A program made the position numbers and the translations under genes. Shown here piece after piece: positions 1 through 9,228 of a stretch of DNA of 27,981 bases. The stretch spans positions 1 to 27,981 of the forward strand of contig LUCW03002495.1 in the NCBI GenBank assembly GCA_001586965.3. The letters are read 5' to 3'. Position 1 is the first letter of the stretch. Every line of letters starts with the position of its first letter. The notes under the pieces were generated by a model. It did not search any database, was not told the DNA's origin, and saw nothing but the letters and a program-made list of their open reading frames with translations. The DNA comes from Sphaeroforma sirkka (lineage: Eukaryota > Opisthokonta > Ichthyosporea > Ichthyophonida).

Positions 1-600
1 ATAAATAAGTTACCTTATAACTCCAGGTCATGATAGCTTTTAAGCTACTAGTCAAAAGTGAGGCTAGCCGGGTAGGCTCCCTTGTCTATTACGCCTTCGC
101 TTCTCGGACCGTCATCGGTTTCATTTATTTAGAATTTGCCTAGATATTAATAACGGTTACCCCGTTTGACAATTGTTTTGGCTATGCACTATTGCGTTTT
201 GCCAGTCGCTTCCAATGAAACGAATTTTATTCTTTTAAGGAAAGTACACATTGTCCCGGGTTCCAGCTTAATTGGCCACTTAAGAATAAAATTAAAAATT
301 AAATATATACGTTCCGTTCCAGGTTGGCGTGGCATTCCCTAAGGGCGACCCGAGGCTGTTGCTGAGTTATCATTGATTGGTTTCTTAAAACCAAGTCAAT
401 AGGATTTTAGGTTGTAAAACCTAGGTCTGTATTCTATGAGTCATCTCAGCATATGATGTTCTAGAGTAAAGCCATTGTTTACCATCTTTTAGTATCTTAA
501 GATACATAAGATTGTTCACAGGAATTTAAATACCACATAGTAAGAACTCTACCTTAAATGTCACGCTGTGGATATTAATATCCTATTTTCACATACTTAA
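1..600. other. gene-free AT-rich stretch
   Basis: I see no coding exon, RNA gene or clear repeat here. The sequence is moderately AT-rich with stop codons in all frames. It could be host intergenic DNA or the flank of the transposon that follows. Confidence 0.5.
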
Positions 601-639
601 GTTTTAAATATGATTTGGTACTCCGGGACCTGCTATGAT

Positions 640-902
<263 letters not shown>

Positions 903-1632
903 TTTTGTGCAGCTGGACATGAGAAGTGCAGATATAGTAGATATGCTTATACTCTATTTGAATTGGCATATGAGGAAAAGAAAGAAATATCATGACGAAG
1001 CCGTTATTACATTTATGCAAGTATACAAATGCTTTTTTTCCATTTTAATTTTTCCAGGTTACACCCTGGGCAGTAAGAAAAGACTATAGCCTACCTCAAT
1101 AAGTTAATACTATATTCTGTAACTATCGTGAGCAATGCTGTAAACGAAAATTGGTTCGATTGCCAGGTAAACTTCAAATCGCACAATTCAACTGTTCAGA
1201 CCTGCTCTGTCAAGCTGGTACGCTCTCGGGGAATTATAGATTGTGAGAGCTGCAATTTGTATGTGTCTGAAGGTATCCCTTGCGGGCATGCTGCAAAGTA
1301 CTTTGTGCACATTGCTAAAGTATCTAACGTGAATAATATCGCGAGTGATTATAACCTGTACAACATATGTTGGTATTCGCGATTGTTTTGGGTGGAAACT
1401 TACATCTTGCAAACCAATTTTACGAGACAATCGATGTCCTTTGACTTTGAAAATATGGAACAGCATTTACTGCTTCCATGTTCTACTCGAGAGACCAGCG
1501 GGTCGCCCGAAAAAACGGTACGAAAAGTCATCTCGTAGGTATGTAATTATGTTTTGATGCGTGCTAATTGAAAACAGTGCTCTCTTTCAAAGACTAAGAT
1601 CTAAAGCACCTTTTTCATTTTGATTGCATTAG

Positions 1633-1711
1633 GGATCATGTACTTAAGAAGACTATACACACCTTTTCCACAATGATTATATCAGGAATCGTGTACTTAA
1701 GAAGACTATAA
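1633..1711 (+). repeat. short direct duplication across an intron/exon edge
   Basis: The string GTACTTAAGAAGACTATA, with similar bases just upstream, occurs near 1638-1657 and again at about 1692-1709. The second copy is inside the CCHC-knuckle exon; the first lies in the intron before it. It looks like a local duplication of the exon's 5' part. Confidence 0.7.
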
Positions 1712-1943
1712 CGTGCTCGAAGTGTAGAGAAGCTGGCCATAACATCAACCCCTGTGATGGCGAGTATGTGGTTTATTGATTTATTTGATTCTGCGCGTAC
1801 TCGTCAGTCTCCATGGCAAGTCATTTTTGTGTAATCATTTGTGACTTTCTTGCTTAAATTCTCTTTTACTCTCTTACAGCGACAACTCGTATCAACTAAA
1901 GAACCTTCCGGGTATACGAAAGCTAATAGAAGATCACGAAAGT

Positions 1944-2073
1944 TCAAGGTAAGGAACATTATCAGTGATTGCAATGTTGAGTTTGTTGCTTGTGATATAT
2001 TGTGTAACTCAAGGTAAGTAACATTATCAGTGATTGCAATGTTGAGTTTGTTGCTTGTGATATATTGTGTAAC
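1944..2073 (+). repeat. 65-bp tandem duplication including a 5' splice site
   Basis: Copy one is 1944-2008 and copy two 2009-2073; they differ by one base (AAGGAAC versus AAGTAAC). Each begins TCAAGGTAAG, so the end of the exon and its splice donor are duplicated. The intron of the MULE gene (1949-2084) thus contains two candidate donors and one acceptor (TTTTTTAG at 2077-2084). Confidence 0.95.
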
Positions 2074-2472
2074 TGATTTTTTAGGCGTCGTCAATCACCT
2101 GCTCAAACTCACAGACATAAACAAACGCCAACGAAGACGCATTCAGCGGACCAAAGCAAAGACACTGTTAATAATTCGCCCCTACGGGAGATGCCAACAA
2201 CTGATGTGCCACTTTCATCAACGTTATCTGCCACGTATGTATATTCGGTTTCTTTAAAATATTGAATCGATGCTGATAAGAGAAGGAATTGGATTTTTTT
2301 ATAAGATAACAAAAATCTGTTCACAGGGGAATTGTAAGACGCATCACTACGTGTATAGCAAAACTGATGGCGCAATGGGAACAAGCGATTGACTCGGGAA
2401 AACATAAAAAAGAAAGCTTCTTTACATCAAATTATCAAACAATATGAAAAGGAAAGGAAGTTATCCTCTTAA

Positions 2473-3215
2473 TGACCTGGTCTAGTTTTGCCGGTATGTA
2501 TGAGGTTCTAGTGGCGCATCGAATGAATATAGAACATTTTCGAAATGTGTCTTTCGAATAATAGATTGATACAAAGTTTAACTTCCATAGTTTGATTCGC
2601 CCTGTCACCGCACTGTCACAGATATCATTACGTCCGTCCCAAATCCGACATCTATACAGACAGAAACCTCTTCAGTGAAATGTGACATGGTAACCAGTGA
2701 AAGTATGTTTTTCAGGCTGTATATCTCTGATAGTTGAGTTAGTGTAAAGACTATATTTGAGTAACGTAATGATTATGTTCATATTCAAAACTTGTGCTTG
2801 CTGACACAATATGTACATTACGTGGTACAGAGACAGGCTCTTCTATCGTTGCAGACAATGAATGCACATCCAGCCAAATGAGAACAACAGCTAGTAACCA
2901 CATCGATAATGACTACGAATCAAGGTGTGTTTTACATTTTTGAGAAGGATTGTCGATTCTCTGTAAGGTGAAACTCGGTAAAGTTTTTATTGATCCCCAT
3001 ATTCCCAACCTACAATTAGCAGTGAACTGCCAGGGAAATTAGAGCATCAAACATATCAGGCCGAAATCCATGCATCGGGTGCACCAATGAGGGAAAATAC
3101 CTAGCAGCCAAACGAAGCAAGACGCTTGGCAAGTCTAGAGTGTTAATGACTAGCAAAAACAAGTTGTATCACTCTACGTTGTTGAGAAAGAGAGCACCGC
3201 CTTCTACATTAAGCA
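2473..3215. other. linker region between MULE exons and Ulp1 domain
   Basis: No conserved domain is visible. Short Ser/Thr/Asn-rich open stretches bounded by plausible splice sites occur around 2620-2700 and 2850-2924; the latter is preceded by GTTGCAG and followed by AAGGTGTGT. They may be linker exons joining the MULE part to the protease domain. I could not build a continuous frame. Confidence 0.35.
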
Positions 3216-3841
3216 TTGGAAACAGTGAACATGTGGAAAAGTAATCAACGTAGATACCAATGTAGTGAAAGGTACTGTGGCAGAGTAGAAGTCATTTTAT
3301 GTCGGCGGCTCGATCTTGCAGGAGAACGTTGTAGTACAATGCTGAAAACCAGGGAGTGGATCCAAGGTTCGCTTATATCCGGGGTATTCTACCATTTATC
3401 ACAATTACCCTCTCTGGCTGTTCGTTTCTGTGATGCTGATGCACATAGAGTATGGATGAAGGACTCATACAAGTATCGTAGGGCAAAAAGCTTACGACTT
3501 AAGGGGCTACCACAGGTGTCCGAAACGATTCTGTATTGATCCCATGGAATCATAGCAGCGCACATTGGAACTTGGCGATTGCTACATTGTACACAACTAA
3601 CGCTACAGTTACTATCTTAGATGGTATGCCAAATCCTGTTAGAGCTGACGAACAATTCGATTATATAGTACGATGGATGAAATGTTACTTCACGGATAAT
3701 GTCACATACAGCCTAAAAGTAGGCGGTATAAACCAACACGGCAGCTTTAGCTGTGGAGTTTTGCTTTGTGCCTATGCTAGAGCAGTATCAGAAAATCCAC
3801 AACTCATGCATGATTTGGAGGCATTGTCTTCGCACGAATGA
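3216..3841 (+). pseudogene. Ulp1-like (C48) cysteine protease domain
   Basis: Resembles the SUMO/Ulp1-type cysteine protease fold. The first part (3216-3539) holds an LKTREWIQGSLISG-type segment matching the start of Ulp1 domains. The second (3536-3841, shifted frame) carries the catalytic layout: His in AHWNLAIA, Asp in TILDGM, oxyanion Gln in NQHGSFSCG, and Cys in the same motif. The frame changes between about 3510 and 3536, either by a small intron or a one-base break; CTACCACAG at 3507-3515 could be an acceptor. It lies downstream of the MULE zinc-finger exons in the same orientation. C48 domains carried by MULEs are established for plant elements of the Kaonashi/KI type, so I read this as the C-terminal part of the same transposon gene. 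Triad residues are intact, but a full-length product looks unlikely. Confidence 0.7.
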
Positions 3842-4093
3842 GTCACAAGCGTCCAACATGACAACAGAATTAGAAAATGGATTTCCGGAACACTATTCTT
3901 GTATATTCCTGTGAAAGAGCATCACAGACCACGTGAGTTGCGAACCAGGCAGTGAGATAAGCTTGAATGAAGCAGCATATATCAACACCAATCAATAAAA
4001 GACAACATATTCCCCTCAACACATTTATTCGTAAAATAATGGATACGGCCGAAGGCTCTTTAATTTAAATTTAATCAAATTTTGCACGATAAA

Positions 4094-4238
4094 GTCACTA
4101 AATGCACATTAAAAAAATTGAATTGTCACTAAATGTACATTTGTACATATTTGATCCATATTTCAGTACGTTTTCATCGAGAAAAAGGGTGAATGTACAT
4201 TTAGTGACTTTCCACATTTTCGATGTACATTTAGCGAC
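4094..4238. repeat. symmetric array of a 16-bp motif (two direct, two inverted)
   Basis: The motif GTCACTAAATGTACAT appears at 4094-4109 (one mismatch) and 4125-4140. Its reverse complement appears at 4193-4208 and 4223-4238 (one mismatch). Spacings are 31 and 30 bp on the two sides of a 52-bp centre, so the region can fold into nested hairpins. Open frames across it are by-products of the repeat. It could be a terminal inverted repeat or MITE linked to the MULE that ends about 250 bp upstream. Confidence 0.85.
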
Positions 4239-4239
4239 T

Positions 4240-5700
4240 TTGTTCCGAAATTCGCCATCATACCATAAAAAAAAAACGAACCACCACCATGAAAAATTCT
4301 TTCGGTTTTGAATTACGAGCACAAGCCTGCTCCACCTGGATACCAAAAAAAAAAGGTTTAAAAAAGGTTTAATATCTTTTGGAACTGAAAAGGACACTAC
4401 CAGTGAAATTCTTACCCAACTGAATAAAGAGATTGGTCCATGATCTCGCACCGCAGCAATACACGGCCAAATTGGTAGTGATACCAAATAACGGTGTTTC
4501 CAATGAACCTTTGAAAAAACTTCGAATCATAAAACCTATCCTGTGTTTTGCTTTAAAAGAAAAGTAAAGCGATGATTGAGGTATTAGAAAAAAAACAACT
4601 TTAAAGATACGGTGGGAAGTGTATATTACACACTTACAAGGTTATTATCAATTACTCGACACTTTACAAGCCGTAAAGTAGGCTTGAAAGCAATCGAATT
4701 ATAAGACGGGTAGTGAATCATAGTTGAATAGTTGTTTGGCAAATTTATTCGATTGTATTCTAGAACTACTTTATAGAGGTAAGTGCCGAGTATAATACCA
4801 ACGTCTTATAATTTAAGAAGACGCTGTCCCTACAGTTTACTACTTAGCTATATTTAGTCTAAAAGCTTTCATCCATTGGTAATCTATTGATTATGTTTCA
4901 TCACTCCATCTGATTGGTCGATGGACCTCAGCCCAATAGGTTGGTATCAGGACATCTATATCTCTGGGTCTGCGTCTCAGGCTCTGGGCAGTAAGGTTTT
5001 ACACAGGTGTAGACGAAATTGAGAGGTAAGTGGCCAACGACTGAGTTACCGCTAACTATCCACCCCGGTCAACCGCCTGCGGCCCGTCACTGCGGCCCGT
5101 CAGCCGTCAGTCATCAATCGACTCGTTAGTTTTCTGCTTTACCATTATCAAACAACAAAATAGTTATGTTTAGGGCGCCGGCCCATACTCCAAGTAGCAA
5201 GAACTACATACCGTGACTTCAAGTTTAACTGAAAACTAACCTGACTAAAACTCTCAATATTCTACAGAGTGTCAAGGTAATGCCAGTTTATATGATGTTT
5301 ATATTTAGGATGTTTAGGTGAAAATTCACCTCAGAATATTTCTGATGTTATATTGTTCTAAATATGCAAACTTGGTGGGTAAGCTAAGCGTGTGCTGGTG
5401 CTCTGAAACGTATTTGAGATAAACCAATGTTTAGAGTACAGGCGTATACACACTCCCGTACGTATATAAGTAGTATAATATATACATACGAAATATAATA
5501 TACGCCCCTTTAAATACATTGCGACTCTCGTTTCCGAAAGCAGAACAAATCGACCTTCAATATCACCAAGGTATCGAAAAGAATTTCTATTCGCTACTGC
5601 GCTGATTGGCATTTGCACTATATAGCTTGTCTCCAGTGAAAGTAAAGTGTTTGTAACACCACAAAATGCTGGTGGCCAAAAAGTGTGCAGCCAGATCCTC
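4240..5700. other. gene-free stretch
   Basis: No exon, RNA gene or transposon domain recognised. There are A-rich runs near 4266-4274 and 4346-4370, and a mildly GC-richer island around 5040-5120 containing two close copies of TGCGGCCCGTCA. The open frame on the minus strand at 5358-5783 has no recognisable domain and overlaps the duplicated 3' flank at 5716-5837. Confidence 0.4.
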
Positions 5701-5715
5701 ATCTGCCTCACCAAG

Positions 5716-5837
5716 TACAATGCATAAGAATAAAAGGCAGGTCCAACTGCATTGGAGAGTCTATGATTTATAATTTGATGCAAATTTGGCTACATGATGA
5801 TTACTAATTACTAAGCTCAGATATCAGTCTAAGCTTG
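5716..5837 (-). repeat. diverged copy of the 3' flank of the PA14-VWD gene
   Basis: Aligns over its whole length, with scattered substitutions, to 19171-19293, which ends about 46 bp before the stop codon of the main gene (3' flank/UTR on the minus strand). The shared core includes TTTGGCTACATGATGA and GCTCAGATATCAGTCTAA. With the copy at 7367-8554 it marks the downstream boundary of a broken paralogue in the same orientation. Confidence 0.85.
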
Positions 5838-7018
5838 CCCTGAAAGGGTCGAGGTCCGCCAAACCGACAGTAAAAAAATCTGAGATGCGCTGGTACATAT
5901 TATCCAACAAGCGCTCAACGATAGCTACATGCATCGTGAAGGAAGACATCCGTACAATCGACCCAAATAAAAATAGATCATTGGCCATAGGGAGAAGGAG
6001 GGCATGAACAGAACGATAATTCTGATATCGCTGGCTATGAAGTCGTGGGTGGCGGGAATATATTGAGTGCCACGCTTCCAATCTCTGGTTCGAAGTTCTC
6101 CATAAAAAAGCTCCGGACGGTCAGAAGTCCATACACGCAGACTTTCATCACACATGAAATCATCATTCCAATCTCCCATTATCTTTGTTACGGTATACCC
6201 ATTTCTGGCCTGGACTGGGCCAGCGGAAAGGTCCCACTGGTTTGGCAGGGAGCTCTGAGGCATCAGACATCGCCTCTTCATCATCAAGGCTCCGACCAGG
6301 GCCTGTTGCAAAGGATTGGACTTGGTGGCTGTAATCATTGTCCCCGGGTGTCATATAGGTTAGTATCGGTAACATTTGTTAAATTAGTGTCATTGACCAC
6401 ATTAGTAGCAAGGGGTATCTGTTAAAGTTGTCGATCAGCTCGCTTCTTACGCAAAGTATGGCAGAGAGATGTCGGACTCATAATAGTCTTAGCACCAACA
6501 GGAACACGGCCAGAAAACCACAGGGAAGAGCAAGACTGGATATTCTCTAAGGCTTGATAAGCAAGCATAATCGGAACGCAGACCATGTTTTCCTGAAACA
6601 TACGTAAGCACATGGTATGGAGGTGAGGGAGAGCCTCCATCCGGACCAAGAAGTAAAATTGCAATTCTATAAATCTGGAAGTTGTGGCCAGGTTTAAAAG
6701 GATTCGGCATCGAACTAAACACGACGAGAACGATTTCAGCGAGCTCCTGCGGGGTCGTTGAAGGCGTTAGCCAAAGTTCGATCACATGCCAATGAGACTG
6801 ATTTACAAACTTCATGATAGTTGATCTCCAAACTTCGGCCAGAGCTGCAAGTTCCGGAACTGTGTCAGCTCGATGTAAGTTTGTATCTTTCGGACCCGAA
6901 GAACAATTGGCCGCTCAGGATCAAATCGAAGCACGTAGGGAGCGTCATCCCTAGGCTTGGCATTGGTATCATTGCCATTGTTACGTCCCATGGTACTTTA
7001 CGTTATCTGCAAATCTAA
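5838..7018 (-). pseudogene. unrecognised decayed coding sequence
   Basis: Several minus-strand open segments follow one another in different frames. One starts with an ATG at 6991 and reads about 59 codons before a TGA that overlaps the ATG of the next segment (6815 to 6489). A third runs 6664-6422, and others 6375-6163, 6338-5925 and 6081-5824. Composition looks protein-like (for example FDPERPIVLRVRK and PVGPFRWPSPGQKW), but I recognise no domain. It occupies the place where exons 9-11 of the broken paralogue should be, so it may be an inserted element that decayed by frameshifts. Confidence 0.3.
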
Positions 7019-7366
7019 GTCGACCGTAAGTTGAATTATAGCGCCAAAGTTTAGACTGGGACATGGGTCAAGTAGTGTTAGTTTAACTGAGGGTTATGCA
7101 ACTTACGTAGATCACAAGCTTCACTAAATCAGCATTTCCCGGAGTGGTACTTCCTCTTCGTATATTCGAACTTGAAGATGGTGCGTAGCAAGACGGATGG
7201 TATTTTAACTTTAGTGATAACTATATGGACTCTCCTTTTTCTGACCACCTCATCTAACTCATACAGCATATACTATTCATCTACCATTAGCACTACTGTC
7301 GTAGATTATAAGACTATTTTTTCCTCTTACACTGTGGTCCCCTGATAATGACATGTGTATATTTAG
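7019..7366. other. no gene seen
   Basis: Filler between the unrecognised minus-strand segments and the sharp start of the segmental duplication at 7367. No exon is supported. Confidence 0.4.
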
Positions 7367-7454
7367 CTACACATACATTGATAGGAGGGACAACCCGCAT
7401 CTCATAGAAAACATGTTAGACCTGAACACAGATCACACGGTATCATATACTTAC

Positions 7455-8453
7455 AGGCAGGCTCGAAGACAAAGTTATCGATGGTAGTCCCATCATTAGG
7501 CGATACGTAATCGGAGGAGTCCACTTCTCCATCACCAACTACTTGAGGCGACGGGGAAGGACCGACCATTGGATTCATGCCACCGTTGATGATCCATTCC
7601 GACGAGGGAACAATCCACTCCTAGCAATGCGCAGTGTTACACGAAAAGATTCAGAAGACTGCAAGTTGACATGGAAGACAGCTGTCTTAATGCGCCTTTA
7701 TTAATGAGTCGGATAGAAATTTTGTTTATTATACATAGATTCTCTTAGTACACATACACAACACTAGATATTTAGTTTTTATCATACATGGATTCTATTA
7801 GTACACATACACAACACTAGAAATTTAGTTTATTATACATAGATTCTATTAGGACACGTACACAGCACAAAATAATCACGACGATTCATACCGTGGCCAT
7901 CCAGCTCGCATCGGTATTTTCGTCTGACCCATCGCCGTTGAAGTAGCCACACAAACCCAGCAGTCTGTCTTGCTGAGATGCAGGTGCCTCGACATAGTAA
8001 TTAAGGTACCTCCAGTGGTTGCCTGCGTATGAATGAACCAGAACAAAATTATTCTTCAGAACGACTTGAGCAACAACAATCGAATATTTTAGGTGCGTAA
8101 TAGTTATAACGTCTGACAACTCATTTATGAGGCATCAATCAGACTATTGCATTACAATAACTGCGTATTTTGAAGTTTACATTTTGTCCTAGTACTATTC
8201 TTTCATAGTACAAAAATGTCCATTAAGTAAAAACGCAAACCACAGCTCACACAAAAACTGTCTCCGCCAAGCCTAGTCACGCGTAACTGTAATGTGACAC
8301 TCACCATCTGTTCGCTCCCTGCGGTAGAAGCCAGTGGTGCACGTTACTTTAATACCATTAGGCAGACTGAAGACCACTTTGTTCGCAGATTCACGGGTGA
8401 AGCCCACGGCTGTCCCACCGTCCGCCAGGATATCAACTATCACCGTAGGATCC
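7455..8453 (-). pseudogene. partial duplicate of PA14-VWD gene: three exons of the VWD domain and linker
   Basis: Contains, on the minus strand, exons 8305-8453, 7892-8112 and 7455-7620, equivalents of exons 6, 7 and 8 of the main gene. The first two encode the middle and end of a von Willebrand factor type D domain ([19 protein letters not shown]). The third encodes an acidic Pro/Ser/Asp linker. No signal peptide, PA14 or first VWD exon exists upstream, and the downstream exons are replaced by unrelated sequence, so it cannot make the full protein. In this copy the exon 8305-8453 is 149 nt and all joins stay in phase, which the equivalent exon of the main gene does not. Confidence 0.85.
7721..7868. 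repeat. three tandem ~50-bp intronic units
   Basis: Three imperfect units (about 7721-7770, 7771-7823, 7824-7868) share a TTTAGTTT ... ATACATAGATTCTATTAG ... ACACATACACAACACTAG pattern. The duplicate region at about 21708-21805 has only two units, so unit number changed after the duplication. Confidence 0.85.
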
Positions 8454-8554
8454 CTGAATATACGATAACAATCGGTTACGATTAGATATCAGGGAAATAA
8501 ATCGAAATTGCACGATAGTTTGGAAATTTGAACACGATAAGGTGAAGGTCCAAG

Positions 8555-9086
8555 TGTAGAAATACGGCCTCCGGTCAGTCTAAAATATCAAGATCAATTG
8601 AGATAATACATTGGTTTTTATTTGTATTTTAAATAATTTAGTACAAGCTCTTTTTCCAATATTTCCAAAGTGTTCTAAATTCACTTTGATGGCTCCAATA
8701 GCCTGAGTATTTGGGATGACTCATCTACTTGGACCTATTTGAGACATTAGTAGATGTAGGATATTATAAACTAAATTTTATAATCTCCGAACTACTACTT
8801 ATAGATTTTGGTCCTCCCGCCAATCTCCAAAATCCAATAAGTCTTTTTCTTTTTTTAACTTTTCTTCAGATGGAACTTTATTTATATCAGCTAATGTATT
8901 AACGTGACTTACGTTATTATGTCTATTTACAAATTAGGCAAGTGGTCATGAACACTTAGTACTTCTAGTGAAAATTATTCAATAAAGAACAGCTAGAGGT
9001 ACGCCCTGTGTGATCGAGGATATTTAGGCTCTTAACAAGAGGCAGTCCCGATCATTCTTACACAAGCTACCACTGCTAAATCCTAA
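8555..9086. other. AT-rich spacer, no gene seen
   Basis: Between the segmental duplicate and the start of the retroelement. No exon or repeat is recognised. If the retroelement had long LTRs the 5' one should lie here, but the sequence does not match the 3' side beyond the 66-bp repeat. Confidence 0.45.
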
Positions 9087-9152
9087 CTGACTAAATTGTA
9101 TTTTAGTTTAATATAGTTTGAAACCTAGTAATTTCCATCGAAGTTTACATAT
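9087..9152 (+). repeat. 5' terminal repeat of retroelement
   Basis: Starts CTGACTAAATTGTATTTTAG and matches 15601-15666 with two mismatches. Sequences on either side of the two copies do not match. It is much shorter than a usual LTR and lacks TG...CA ends. Confidence 0.85.
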
Positions 9153-9228
9153 TTTTCAGTTATTTAGTAGTTACAGTAGTGTACTGCTTCTAGACTGTCT
9201 GACATCGATTTACTATCCAGCAAATACT

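Larger units (their letters stand above)
1058..2472 (+). pseudogene. MULE-type transposase, C-terminal part (SWIM and CCHC zinc fingers), with introns
   Basis: C-terminal part of a Mutator-like transposase gene. Exon one starts after the acceptor TTTCCAG at 1051-1057. It carries a SWIM zinc finger (CESC ... GIPCGH, about 1236-1293) and then the usual post-SWIM stretch with W and TY residues. A frame change near 1470-1490 leads into a basic RPAGRPKKR tail typical of MULE proteins. Spliced exons in consistent phase follow: 1686-1763 with a perfect CCHC knuckle (C-x2-C-x4-H-x4-C, CSKCREAGHNINPC), 1880-1948, 2085-2234 (Thr/Ser/Gln-rich linker), and one from 2327 with a helical, charged segment that changes frame at the A run near 2406-2411. 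A possible earlier exon at about 910-1017 is weak. SWIM and zinc knuckle normally follow the DDE core and would bind DNA; the core is missing, replaced upstream by the TA repeat. Identification is firm; exon ends are my own predictions. Confidence 0.75.
7367..8554 (-). repeat. segmental duplicate (pair of 21334-22493)
   Basis: Nearly identical to 21334-22493 across exons and introns, with sharp edges at both ends. Differences are a few substitutions, homopolymer-length changes, three rather than two copies of an intronic repeat (7721-7868), and an extra short duplication in the other copy near 21630-21660. Identity in introns means the copy is recent or has been gene-converted. Confidence 0.95.

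Noticed and set aside
4098..4487. 129-codon minus-strand frame with repeated KCTF-like peptides
   Set aside because: The peptide repeat is the translation of the inverted 16-bp motif array. No domain or start context supports a gene.
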